Assembly: GCF_003589595.1 (NCBI RefSeq)
Contig: NW_020653726.1
Location: 17,935,320-17,999,319, forward strand
Length of the DNA stretch: 64,000 nt
DNA from: Hyposmocoma kahamanoa
Taxonomy: Eukaryota; Arthropoda; Insecta; Lepidoptera; Cosmopterigidae
Direction of reading: 5' to 3'
A program made the translations under genes and the position numbers. The notes below the pieces were generated by a model that did no database searches, was not told the DNA's origin, and was given only the letters and a program-made list of their open reading frames with translations. Shown here one piece after another: positions 43,021 through 52,518 of the stretch. Each line of letters opens with the position of its first letter. Positions within the stretch are counted from its first letter, which is position 1.

Positions 43021-43672
43021 AGTGAATAGGCATTATTAAGGTGTGCATGCTCCATCGTCAACCTTATCGTCACTTTCCGTCAGGTGAGATGGAGATAATT
43101 TGACAGCACTTGTATTTAAAAAAAAAATGATGTGGGGAGGAAAACAGCCAGGCTCAATAGAATCAGGCTGGCCGCTCTGGCCTGGGTGCAACCCGGAAAA
43201 TGGGCGAACTTTGTTACTCCTTGGATGCCCAAGGATGGAAGGCAACGGCGGGGGCGGCCGAGACGGGAGTAAGCGGGTGAATTTGAGTGTTGGGTAAATC
43301 GCCAAAGATTGGAAGCAGTGGAGGATTTTAATTTGTGCCACACAATAAAACCAATTGCCTGGTCTCATACTAGGGAATTTTCTGTACTATGAGTATCAGA
43401 GCAACGGAATTCTGGGGCACTTCCCAGAGCACCCAGACGTTGGGGGAAACAGATTAGATAAATAGGTTAATAAAAAGGTATACATTTATTTATTATTAAC
43501 GAGCTGTGGCAGCAGCGAACGGTTGCGAATGATTCAAATCATCGTAAAGGGAAAGTTAACCGTGAAGAAAACCCTGCATGTCGAAGAAAAACTTGTAAAG
43601 AACCCATTTTACTTGATCCAGTGTGGCGGACCATAACGTGAACCCTCTCATTAGAGCAGACCCGTTCCTATA
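43021..43672 (+). mobile_element. RTE-like tail joined to a Jockey-like 3' UTR (composite, copy 2)
   Basis: Follows copy 2 of the Jockey-like C-terminus without a break: GGTGTGCATGCTCCATCGTC, CAGGTGAGATGGAGATAATT, an A-run, GAAAATGGGCGAACTTTGTT, TGGATGCCCAAGGATGGAAG, CGGGGGCGGCCGAGACGGGA. It continues through CCAATTGCCTGGTCTCATAC and GCACTTCCCAGAGCACCCAG to ATTAGAGCAGACCCGTTCC. The order is identical to 34310-33680 reversed, and homology ends at the same word, ACCCGTTCC. Confidence 0.7.
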
Positions 43673-44262
43673 TAGTTTCTTTGAAGAAATCTACTCTGTG
43701 TTGCAAAAACAGGAAAGAGAAACAAATCAATGGACCTAACAGAAAATACACCACCCAATTCATCTATAATGAAAATATCTTACCTCGTAATTACTACCTT
43801 TCCCGCTGACAAAATACTAGAGCAAACAACCTATACAAAAGGTACTCTTATACATTCACTATAGGACTACATAAATTGCTTTATATCTCTGTACCGTCAT
43901 TCGTCTGTGGAGGTTTGTAGACGCGTCGCTCCATGTCTCCACGCCTCCACTAATGAGAACAGAACGAAACTCAATACTAAGCTAGTAGGTAATGTGCTCA
44001 AATACATGTTTATATTACAAGGCTTTGTTTTTGTCGTGAAGAGGATTCCTTTTACAATGTTTGCTTAATTCCAGTCAGAGCAATTTGTGTCTTGTGGCTG
44101 CTAATGAATTTTCGTATTAGTTTGACGAGTGCTTAAAGTTTATTTGTGCGCTATTGTTTTGTAAGCGAAACGAGATGAGTGAAGATATCGCCTTATGGTA
44201 ATTGGATTTTGTTGCCTTTGGGATAATTTTTGTATCGATTATTGTAATTTTGTTCTTCTGTT
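43673..44262. other. Unassigned stretch
   Basis: No repeat partner, no coding call. Confidence 0.2.
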
Positions 44263-44362
44263 TTATAATATCAAGCGACAGGACGAACAAGTCGTGCGCC
44301 TGGTGGTAAGGGACCTGACTGACTGAGGCACAAGTGGACAAGTCTCTTACCCGCTCGCGCGA
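44263..44362 (+). mobile_element. Family A repeat, short fragment
   Basis: AATATCAAGCGACAGGACGA, ACAAGTCGTGCGCCTGGTGG, then a jump to GAGGCACAAGTGGACAAG. Internal deletion. Confidence 0.7.
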
Positions 44363-44948
44363 TGCGCTCATCCTACCGCAAAATGGCGGCTATTTGGTTT
44401 CGCAAATTAGAAAAGGATTCAGTTTAAATACAAGTTTTTATAAATAAAAATTATTACTCTGCATTGCTAAATAAATACCCTCCGTACTACAACAAAAACA
44501 TCTCAAATAAAATGCAGTAATACACCGCAAATCCTGCATTTAAAAAGCACTAATGACATTTTTGGTGTACTTGGGTAAATATAATAATATTCCGTTTGAG
44601 TGGTTCTAACGTTTACCATGAAATTACTCCTTAAAGTATAGTTTATAAACATTTATATTCAGGGTAAACTCAAAAAACGTTACTTACGGTATGTTTTCAA
44701 TAAATAAACACCGAAATCACCAGCACAAACAATAACACATACGATTGTCGTGACGTATTTTTGAAGTTGTTTATTGTTTTTAAATGACAGATCCAGGCAT
44801 TAAAAACTTTATGGTTTGCTAGAGTAGTTACCGAAATAGCAATTAGTATTAGTTCTTTTACCTGTTATAACTTCGATATCCGATAAATCGGTATAAAATC
44901 ATCACCGCCACCTCTAGGTGTGGTATGCGTCTAAGGCTGCATGTATCG
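44363..44948. other. Unassigned AT-rich stretch
   Basis: No supported feature. Confidence 0.2.
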
Positions 44949-45062
44949 CGTGAGCGGCTAACCTTCGAAACCGGAACGCAGTAATGCTCACTTCACTACT
45001 TGGCGGCTGAAATAGGTAAGTAACAGTGCTTTCCTGGACGAATTATATCACAAGTAAAGCTT
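44949..45062 (+). mobile_element. Family A repeat, 3' fragment
   Basis: TTCGAAACCGGAACGCAGTA, ATGCTCACTTCACTACTTGG, GAAATAGGTAAGTAACAGTG and CCTGGACGAATTATATCACA. Confidence 0.75.
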
Positions 45063-45284
45063 CACTCCCTATAAAAATATATTAATTAATTATTATGATT
45101 ATTGTTTAGCTGTGGTCCTACTTTTCATTACTACTTACTTTTGTATTGTATTGTATTGTATATTTAACTAGTGTATTGTCTCATACACTCTTCGACACGA
45201 CCTACTTGGGCCACGTGCCATACTTTATTTTGAACACGGAATAATGAATACTTTATTTTACATAGGACGAAGTCAACTGTCTTT

Positions 45285-45715
45285 TTAGTGATATCATGTG
45301 AAGATATGTGGGGCACCGCCACCGCACCTGTCACCCAGGGACATAAGTTTACAAGCTCAGATAACGCACACACTCAACATAGCCCCGCACTAGGGAAACC
45401 CTGTGTCGCGGGTGCCATGGACACACACATAGACAACCACAAATTACACCCAAACTCACGAGAGAAATAAATGTAGGCCATACAAATATTTCTCCCGGCC
45501 CGGGAATCGAACCCGGGGACCTCTGCGTGGCAGTCCGGTATGGTAACCGTTCGGCCACGGAGGCAGTTAGATGTGCTTGTAATTTCACTGGTATCTTTAC
45601 ATTTCAATACTGGAATGCAGTAATGCTCACATTAGTGCTTGGCGGTAGAAGTACGTAAGGTGGCAGTACGTCCTTGGACGAACTGGTTCACAAGTTCTAC
45701 TCCTACTAAAGTTTT
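45285..45715 (+). mobile_element. Family A repeat interrupted by a family B SINE
   Basis: Left part 45285-45361 (GGGGCACCGCCACCGCACCT, GTCACCCAGGGACATAAG) and right part 45572-45715 (TGTGCTTGTAATTTCACTGG, GGAATGCAGTAATGCTCACA, GCTTGGCGGTAGAAGTACGT, CTACTCCTACTAAAG) are contiguous in the consensus. The inner SINE is therefore younger. Confidence 0.85.
45362..45571 (-). mobile_element. tRNA-derived SINE family B (nested)
   Basis: AACGCACACACTCAACATAG, CTAGGGAAACCCTGTGTCGC, CCACAAATTACACCCAAACT, exact B box complement GGAATCGAACC (45503-45513), CCACGGAGGCAGTT. The short word AGAT on both sides could be part of a target duplication. Confidence 0.85.
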
Positions 45716-45721
45716 GATTTG

Positions 45722-46512
45722 CCACCGTAATACAAAATATGTGTGTTGGGTTCATCTTCGGACTCCGTAAATTTGACCATGTCTCCCAATTTCGCGCACA
45801 AATTAAATGGCTGCCCATCCATCGGCGTAGAGATCTTCATATCCTTTCACTTGTTTATTCAATTCTGTTCTATCCCTTTACGCCTTCTTATCTTAAAGAT
45901 CGCTTTACTTTCCACTCTTCTACACTCTGTCGTCCCCTTCGCTCCTCTGATACTCTCTTACTTAACTTGCCCTCTCATACCTCTAACTTTTATTCCAACT
46001 CTTTTACCATTTCTGCGATCAGATTGTGGAATTCTCTCCCTGAATCGATTCGACGATCCCCTTCTCTTGATTCCTTTAAACATCGTGTCAAGGATCACTT
46101 CCTCAACTCCTAAATTTCGTCTGTACTCTATTATCCTTTCATTTATTTCCTGCATTTATACTTCATTTTTCTTTTTCCTTTAAAAGTATATAAGCATTTA
46201 ATATTATTGTGTATTTATTGTTATGTATGTATTAATAATATTATTGTTATTTGTATGTATATGTATATCTATCTATGGATATGTATATATTTTTATAATT
46301 ACTTATTATGTAGTGTACTTATGATGATATTCTTTGGTTGCACCCCTTTTGCACATCCGAAATGTCTATCCAGGCAACCGGAAGAAATTGCTACAGCAAT
46401 AAGGCCGCCTGTTGCACATTGACTTACTACTACTATTATACTTAAACTATTGTATTGTATTTTAATTGTAATTTTATGTGCAATAAAGAATATTTCATTA
46501 ATTCATTCATAC
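45722..46512 (+). pseudogene. LINE ORF2 C-terminus with 3' UTR and tail
   Basis: Plus-strand frame 45739-46113 reads VGFIFGLRKFDHVSQFRAQ, IKWLPIHRRRDLHILSLVYS, PSYLKDRFTFHSS, NSFTISAIRLWNSLPESIRR, SPSLDSFKHRVKDHFLNS, stop. The W-LPI-xxRRxxHxLxLxxxxL and AxxLWNSLPExIRxSxSLxxFKxxVKxHxLN patterns are the conserved end of Jockey/CR1-like ORF2. The start is truncated: the preceding GLRK follows directly after family A. A 3' UTR of about 390 bp ends GTGCAATAAAGAATATTTC and ATTAATTCATTCAT. The longest intact coding remnant in the window. The overlapping 146-codon ORF is a shadow frame. Confidence 0.85.
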
Positions 46513-47169
46513 TTTATGCCAATCAACTTTTAACATTTCCTTTGGAAGTTTTTCTCTACATACAGTCATATACGCAAGATACCTGACCCCCCAAGCAGAC
46601 TTTGTCGACCTTTTGGTTCTGAGCACAAAATGTGGAGAAAATTTTTAAACAAACTTGATCTTTAACCTGTGAGCCGTAAAATTTATTTTGGTGGACTCCC
46701 TGATCGTCTCATTAGTGAATGACATTTTAAGAAAGTTTTTAAGCGAATTTGATCTTTAACGTATGGTTCTTACTTAAATACAGAACACAAATTTCAACCA
46801 GCTTTAGTAACGCCGTCGTGGCCAAACTGTATAAGCATTGCTTTACAAAATGAGGCAAGAATGGTTCGAGTCACTTTAAAAATAAAATACCGTTTAACTA
46901 TGACTATATAATATTGTTTTTTGTTTTTAACATCAGAATAGGTGTAAGGAATATCTAAGTCTTGTTCATACAGAACAATAATTTCTAATTTTAATAATTC
47001 CGTTAAGTGCGGCATATTAAAACAAGAAAACTTTGAAAGTCACTAAAACCTTGCAAGTAATTAAAACTGAATAGACAAATAGGAACGAAACGTGGAACAA
47101 TGCGTAATCGCAGAAGTTACGATCGTATGCAAACTGCAGAGCGATTTCGTGATTTGTTAATCTGTCCAT

Positions 47170-47235
47170 ACCCACTCTACGCTTTATTAATAATATCTAC
47201 CCACTCTACGCTTTATTAATAATATCTACCCACTC
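47170..47235. repeat. 29-bp tandem repeat, 2.3 copies
   Basis: Unit ACCCACTCTACGCTTTATTA plus ATAATATCT repeated exactly at 47170 and 47199, with a third start ACCCACTC at 47228. Lies inside the Tc1/mariner-type element. Confidence 0.9.
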
Positions 47236-47319
47236 ACCCTAGGCAATTTCTTGTGAACAAATATTGTGATTTGTCACCGTTAACATTAAAAAGTGAAACA
47301 ATGCTGTTAAAAATATAAT

Positions 47320-47405
47320 GTTAAAACAAAACAATGCTCGTGGAATCGAACCACGGCTAATGCAACTGGCAGTCGATACAACAAGCCGCTCGTCCAATTT
47401 ACTTG
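47320..47405 (-). mobile_element. tRNA-derived SINE head
   Basis: The minus strand reads TTGGACGAGCGGCTTGTTG and GTGGTTCGATTCCACGAGC (B box complement 47341-47353). Same head as at 36.6 kb. Nested in the Tc1/mariner-type element. Confidence 0.55.
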
Positions 47406-47597
47406 GAAGTTAAATGACGAAATTTAGTATTGGTTTTAAAGATATGTTGATTATCTTCAAGCAAAACTCCACTGTATTGCTTACACAATAAAGTTGCTTT
47501 AATTTTTTCTTTGCTCAATATGTAAGATGGCTCTCAGAACCAAAAGGTCGGTTTTGGGCATGTTAGGGGGTCAGGTATCTCATGTATATGACTGTAC

Positions 47598-48069
47598 TAT
47601 CACTATGTATGCATCCAGGTGGTTCATACAACCAGAACGCGTACTTTAGGCAGCGTTACAACTTCGTGCCCTTTCAGAGGAAAGCTAGGGTCCCTTTGGG
47701 TATAGGCCAAACTCCCCGCTAAAGAGCTTTCAGTATATTCAATGTGGCCGTTGAAGCTCCGGTGACCAGAAGATTAAGTTCAGCTTCCAAAGTTGGCAGT
47801 CTCCTGGGCACGATGAGAATAATTTTGTAACGTTTTTCTTTTTTTATTTTTATTCTTATTAATATTTTTTTTTATTGGAATGAATTTTGCATCAATTTTT
47901 GCAATCATTAGTATAAATTATTCTTTTAGAATTTCACTTTTTATTTTTTATTTTGACTTTTTTCAATTTATATTAACATCTACTCTAACAACCACGATTA
48001 CGTGTGTGTTCGTGTGTATATGTACATGCACTAATTACGGATAGAATATAAAAACATTGTTAAATTTTT
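47598..48069. other. Unassigned stretch
   Basis: T-rich tract 47840-47960. 47640-47780 (AACTTCGTGCCCTTTCAGAG, GGTATAGGCCAAACTCCC) may be a LINE C-terminal remnant (FNVLPFQRKAR-like), but it is too short to claim. Confidence 0.25.
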
Positions 48070-48495
48070 CCAATAAGAAACCATCGTAGTCTGATGGTAT
48101 AACGTACCGCATCTCAATTCAGAGGGTTGTGGGTTGAAATCCGAGCTTGTACGTCTGAGGTCTTCGGAATTTATGTGCGATATTTAATTTGAAATTTCTC
48201 CATGAGCTTTTCGGTAAAGGAAAACGTCATGTTGAAACCTGCACGTCGAAGAAGGTTCACAACCTTCAGAATACGTGTTAAGTCCCCAACCCGCATTATG
48301 CCAGTGTGGTGAACTATGACTTAAATACCTGAGACTACTAAACACCTGAGAGGAGACCCGTGCCCAGCAGTGAGACGTATAAATGGGTTAATGATGATGT
48401 GATGAACTTATGATTAACGTTACCAGGTTTTATTTTACGTCACTGAATCAAAATTGTTATTTTTCGTTGGTAGTACTTATCAGTTATTTTATTAC
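48070..48495 (+). mobile_element. SINE-like element plus flank, inverted partner of 39.4 kb
   Basis: Head CGTAGTCTGATGGTATAACG with B-like GGGTTGAAATCC, body CATGAGCTTTTCGGTAAAGG, CCCCAACCCGCATTATGCCA, GAGAGGAGACCCGTGCCCAG, tail ATGATGATGTGATG, then TTACCAGGTTTTATTTTACG, TCACTGAATCAAAATTG. The tail flank beyond the ATG repeat is also shared with 39.33-39.40 kb, so the homology extends past the SINE. Confidence 0.65.
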
Positions 48496-48532
48496 GTGCC
48501 ACATCTGCAAAGCAATTTAATGATGTATGTGA

Positions 48533-49023
48533 AGTTGCCAACCGGCATTGGGACAGCGTGGAAACTATAGCCCACGTCCTCTCATTGTGAACGGAGGCCA
48601 TGGCCATATAGGCCATTATTATATTATAAATATTTTATAATACATATTAAATATTTTATTATATTATAAATTTGATTTAATTTTTAAATTTATTATATTA
48701 TAAATATTTTATAATATATTTTAATAGATTAAAAGAACATACGTAAATGACGTTAAGGTATACCAGCTTCCAAATTGCCAAGTTGCCAACTCGCATTGGG
48801 ACAGCGTGGAAACTATAGCCCAAGTCCTCTCATTGTGAATGGAGGCCATGGCCATATAGGCCATTATTATATTGTAAATATTTTATAATAAATTGTATAT
48901 ATTTTTTATATTATAAATATAATTTAATTTATAAATTTATTATATTATAAATATTTTATAATATATTTTAAAAGATTAAAAGAACGAAAGAAAGATTAAG
49001 GTAAACCAGCTTCCAAATTGCCA
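48533..49023. repeat. 248-bp tandem duplication with AT-rich palindromes
   Basis: Unit 1 48533-48780 and unit 2 48781-49023 both start AGTTGCCAAC, share GCATTGGGACAGCGTGGAAA, CTATAGCCCA, GAGGCCATGGCCATATAGGC, and end CCAGCTTCCAAATTGCCA. Each holds a pair of TATTATATTATAAATATTTT / TTATAATA palindromes. Junction is seamless at 48780/48781. Confidence 0.9.
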
Positions 49024-49655
49024 TTAATAGTTTTTGACTTATCAAATATAAATATTTTTTGGGCATTTATTGTTGAAAATCAAGGTGAGCGATATAATAC
49101 TATACTAGGTCCATGGTCACTTCGTGCTATTTTTTGAACGGCGCGTTCATATAATATGCGCTGCTGAATATCCTTTGATAAATAAATATGTAAAACACGA
49201 GCTTTTAGTAACTAATTAAACGTAATGGAACGTGACCATAAAAAAGTAGAAAACTTATTTACGTGCCATAATTTTTTGAAGCTAAAAAACATATTCAGGG
49301 GAGTGATAAACCAATACAGTATACCACAAAGGGCTTTTCGGTTTTCAGCCATATCACATCAGGGAACTATTGTGTAAAAGTCACATCACTAATGGATTAG
49401 CGGTGGACACGAACATTTCACAATGGATCTAGCGCAACTAGATAGTGTACGGAAATTGGTCGCAATTGCTGTCCTGCGGTCGTATTTCATTTCAGCTTTG
49501 TAACGTTCATGCGTCGATCAATTGACTGATAATTTGAATGGTGCACGCTGTGAGCGGTTGATTTTTAAATGTACTTATTTTTTATTTAGTTAATGATTCT
49601 GTACACTTGACAATTTTTATATAAAACTAAGTAACGGAACAGACAAAAACAAACA
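49024..49655. other. Unassigned stretch
   Basis: No repeat partner, no coding call. Confidence 0.2.
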
Positions 49656-49862
49656 AAAGTGGCAGTTGCAGTGCCACTCAGAGCTTCAAATCGCAAACAT
49701 CTGAAGGGCACTGCCATTGCGCCCGACTCCCTGAGACATAAGTTGACAAGCGCCATGTGCTTGTAATTTCAGCAGCACTTTTCAAAACCGAAACACAGTA
49801 ATTCTCACATTGCTGCTTGGTGGCAGAAATAGGTAAGGCGGCAGTACTTCTCTGGATGAACA
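49656..49862 (+). mobile_element. Family A repeat
   Basis: GTGGCAGTTGCAGTGCCACT, CAAATCGCAAACATCTGAAG, CTGAGACATAAGTTGACAAG, GTAATTTCAGCAGCACTTTT, TGCTTGGTGGCAGAAATAGG. The first 50 bp of the consensus are absent. Confidence 0.85.
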
Positions 49863-50335
49863 CATACTTATTGCAACTTGAAAACTTGCGAGTTATGACA
49901 TACGCTGAGTTGGATCCGTTTCAGCTTTTATTTGTAATCATTAATTTGTTTTGTTATGTTCTGTACAAATCTTAATAAGTAAACGAATAAACGATCCTTT
50001 CTTTCTATAACTTTTCAGTTTAAAAAATTTACCGATTCCATTTTGGTACAATCAATAAAAAAACAAAATGGCGACACTAAAACATATTGGTAGGGTTGTT
50101 CGAAAAGAAAAGAAAGGAGATGGAAGTGAATTAACAGGTGAAAATGTTAAAAAGAGATAAGTGTTTACGGGTTTTAAGGGATTATATACCGGATTACATT
50201 TAATGTGTTTTATTTTAAAATCATTTAAAATCATACAATTCATTTGGAAAATCATTGGAGTGACTCTGATGGAAAAATAAAGGAACATTATGGATAAAAG
50301 AAATGTATTGACAAAGATAGGCTAGAGGATACTTA
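49863..50335. other. Unassigned stretch with a weak exon candidate
   Basis: ATG at 50068 in CAAAATGG context opens 30 codons to TAA at 50158 (starts MATLKHIGRVVRKEKKGDG). A TTTCTTTC...TTTTCAG tract precedes it (AG 50017-50018) and AACAG/GTGAAA lies inside it (GT 50138-50139). The pyrimidine tract also resembles a (CTTT)n LINE tail like that at 63.82 kb, so this is not a firm gene call. Confidence 0.2.
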
Positions 50336-50510
50336 GGGTCGTATTCCAGAACTGTACTCAATACTCAAGTCAGGACTTGAGTATTGCAGTGAGCACTGAA
50401 AATCATAATCAAGTCCTTGCCATTAGGGTTGTATTTTCAGTGCTTGAAATCATACTCAAGTCTGCTCAAATCCTGACTTGAGCATTGAGTAGAGTTCTGG
50501 AATACGACCC
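50336..50510. mobile_element. Harbinger-type foldback MITE, copy 2
   Basis: 175 bp flanked by TTA (50333-50335, 50511-50513). Ends GGGTCGTATTCCAGAACTGT and complement of AGTTCTGGAATACGACCC, continuing ACTCAATACTCAAGTCAGGA. The centre is again self-complementary (GAGCACTGAAAATCAT / TTTTCAGTGCTTGAAAT). Ends are better preserved than in copy 1. Confidence 0.9.
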
Positions 50511-50574
50511 TTAGATGGTTCGAACATGTAGAGAGAATGGATGAAAGATTTTTTTATGATATCATTTAAAACTT

Positions 50575-50641
50575 TGTGATAAGCGACACCCTGATCATAG
50601 CAATTGAAGTGACACTCAGAGCTTTAGATCGCAAAGACTTA
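50575..50641 (+). mobile_element. Family A repeat, left part of a nested set
   Basis: TGATAAGCGACACCCTGATC, ATAGCAATTGAAGTGACACT, CAGAGCTTTAGATCGCAAAG. Continues at 51870 after removal of the 50642-51869 insertion. Confidence 0.8.
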
Positions 50642-51869
50642 TTTATTTTTATTTATTTATTGTAAATATATTTACACGGTATTACGAGAACTAAGATAAT
50701 TTTAAAATAATAATAACAATAAGATATAAAAAAAGGAATTAAAAATAAAATTAAGTCAAATTAACATACAAATGACTAATATCTTATAATTATACACTCG
50801 ATTCCCTAGCATCCATCATTTCACAGGATCTCAGCATTCACAGCGTACAGCAGCTCATCGCCACGCAAGAAAATCACACTCCGGTGCTGACGCCAAGAGT
50901 TCGTTGAGCATTGTGAAGGCTCGGAGCAGCGGCGAGTTCCTATGTGATACTGTACGCGAAGACTGAGTACATGGTCTGCAACGCTACAGATCCCCTACCC
51001 GTACGCACAGGCGAATACGCGGTCGAGCCTACGGGCCCGTTTAAATACTTGGGATCTGTACTTAGCGCGTCCGGAGACATCGACTGCGACGTCAGAGCCC
51101 GAATCGCAGCCGCTTGGGCAAAGTGGCGTGAGGAGACTGGTGTCATTTGTGACCCCAAGATGCCGTTAAGCTGAAAGGACAGGTCTATAAATCCATCATT
51201 AGGCCTGTCCTTTTATATGGCAGTGAAACGTGGCCCGTACTTGAGCGATATAAACAGGAGCTGCGTGTCACGGAAATGAAGATGCTGCGCTGGATGTATG
51301 GAGTTTCACGGAAAGACCGTGTCAGAAATTCCCGCATCCGCGGCAGCCTTCACGTCCGTGACATTGCAGATAAACTGCAAGAAAGCCGCCTACGTTGGTA
51401 CGGCCACATCTTACGGAAACCGGCATGCTACGTGGGAAATAAATGTCTGGCTATGCCACCTCCGCCGGGCCCCGGTAGAAGGGGCAGACCCAAGAAGTGC
51501 TGGCTTAACGTCGCCAAGGGTGATATGCGTGCCAATGGTCTCACCACTAAGGATGCCGAAGAGCGTGCAAAGTGGAGGAGAAAAAGTAGGAAAGCGGACC
51601 CCGGGCTCTGCAGCAATACTGCTGAGGCACAAACAGTCTCTCTCTCTCTCTCTCTTCCTTGATGAGACTGTACGCGCAAAAGACACAGCGAATAGTTCAC
51701 GACGTCGCACTCTAAGAACTATTTTAGGGATGTCTAGAACAAATAGCCTTACTAGTAGCCCCACAAGTTCAGGACAATCCGACTTGCCGCGTAAGACCTG
51801 ACAAACAGAGACGAGTAAGTTGTTCCGCCTCACTTCAAGAGAATTATATTAAAGAATTCCCAGTAAAGT
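50642..51869 (-). pseudogene. LINE C-terminus (minus) inserted in family A and split by an RTE
   Basis: Two minus-strand coding pieces: 51833-51677 reads GKSDCPELVGLLVRLFVLDI, RRRELFAVSFARTV; 50936-50850 reads NSPLLRAFTMLNELLASAPE, CDFLAWR, stop. Joined, they give the order CPE...RxxxLFxVxxARTxxxxNSPLxRxxxxLN that closes many Jockey-like ORF2s. The 3' UTR and ATTTATTTATTT-type tail run from 50850 to 50642. The break corresponds exactly to the RTE insertion. Confidence 0.7.
50959..51654 (+). pseudogene. RTE-clade LINE 3' portion, nearly intact frame
   Basis: Reads KTEYMVCNATDPLPVRTGEY, PFKYLGSVLSASGDIDCDV, RARIAAAWAKWRE and DPKMPL, then (after a one-base deletion near 51169) KLKGQVYKSIIRPVLLYGSE, TWPVLERYKQELRVTEMKML, RWMYGVSRKDRVRN and RLRWYGHILRKP, ending GRRGRPKKCWLNVAKGDMRA. 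YLGS-x(4)-GDI, LLYGSETW, RMLRWM-x-GxSxxDxxRN and LRWYGHxxR are hallmark C-terminal RTE motifs. It ends in (CT)n (51637-51654). Flanked by a 22-bp imperfect direct repeat, 18/22 identical (50937-50958, 51655-51676). Confidence 0.85.
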
Positions 51870-52140
51870 AAGTTGTAAGATCTGAGGACTGCCACAGCGC
51901 TCGTCACCCTGAGACATAAACTGACAAATCCCTTTGTGCCCATGTGCTTTTAATTTCACCAGCACCCTTAGAGGGTTGGCGCACTACATCCGAGTTTATA
52001 CAAATCTAGAAATCTCGGACCCACTTTGGATGTCGCTTGGCTACCTAGAGATACAATGATCCCTGTAACATTTCGGACCGTACTTTGGCAACAGAAATAG
52101 GTAAGATCAATATTTTCCTGGACGAACTCTTCTTTAGCGA
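51870..52140 (+). mobile_element. Family A repeat, right part of a nested set
   Basis: AGATCTGAGGACTGCCACAG, CGTCACCCTGAGACATAAAC, TTTTAATTTCACCAGCACCC, a ~110-bp unrelated block (51969-52080), then TTGGCAACAGAAATAGGTAA and CCTGGACGAACTCTT. Completes the copy begun at 50575. Confidence 0.8.
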
Positions 52141-52189
52141 ACACAGATTTCTACGAATGTGAGCAGTTTTTACCGTCAGACATACAGTA

Positions 52190-52365
52190 CAGGATATCAC
52201 ACTTAGTTAGTTGATATTCTTCTCAGGCGTACTAAACGCTTCTCGTTATCATTTATGTATAACGCGCATGACCAAGAAATGGAATTCCCTGCCTGCGCCT
52301 GTGTTTCCGAGCACATACAACCCGAATGTTTGTGAGGTGCAAAATATATGGGCATGTATTTAAAT
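52190..52365 (+). pseudogene. LINE C-terminal fragment
   Basis: A plus-strand frame gives RRTKRFSLSFMYNAHDQEME and the adjacent frame TKKWNSLPAPVFPSTYNPNV. The xRTxRFxxSFxx...xWNSLPAxVFPxxYN pattern is an ORF2 end with one frameshift in the middle. No tail preserved. Confidence 0.5.
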
Positions 52366-52518
52366 GTTCATTTTAAATCTGCAAAATCAGCAGGCATAAC
52401 ATCTAAACGGTAATCTTTTTTAATGATTGATCCTTTTTCTCTGAGACTTAAATTAAATCAATCTATATTTTGATCAGTTCTGAGGTAATGTTTGATTTGT
52501 ATAAATGAATTTCGATAG

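Larger units (their letters stand above)
46563..47594. mobile_element. Tc1/mariner-type element, ~1.03 kb, with TA duplication
   Basis: Left end CAGTCATATACGCAAGATAC, CTGACCCCCC..., right end (complement) CAGTCATATACATGAGATAC, CTGACCCCCT..., with a second identical block CGACCTTTTGGTTCTGAG at the inner edge of both, giving inverted repeats of about 60 bp. TA flanks both ends (46561-46562, 47595-47596). The interior repeats the word AAACTTGATCTTTAAC / GAATTTGATCTTTAAC (46640, 46745). No transposase is readable, so this is non-autonomous or decayed. Confidence 0.8.

Noticed and set aside
45743..46183. 146-codon plus-strand ORF
   Set aside because: Shadow frame of the LINE C-terminus read from 45739; it lacks the conserved WNSLP motif.
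47170..47235. Possible CRISPR-like repeat
   Set aside because: Direct tandem without spacers, inside a transposon in an animal genome.
51298..51833. 167- and 140-codon ORFs around the RTE end
   Set aside because: Frames run through the (CT)n tail and into the interrupted LINE; neither is the RTE frame along its length.
51969..52080. Possible small MITE inside family A
   Set aside because: Ends show only weak complementarity (GGCGCACTACATCC versus GGATGTCGCTTGGC) and no duplication could be fixed.
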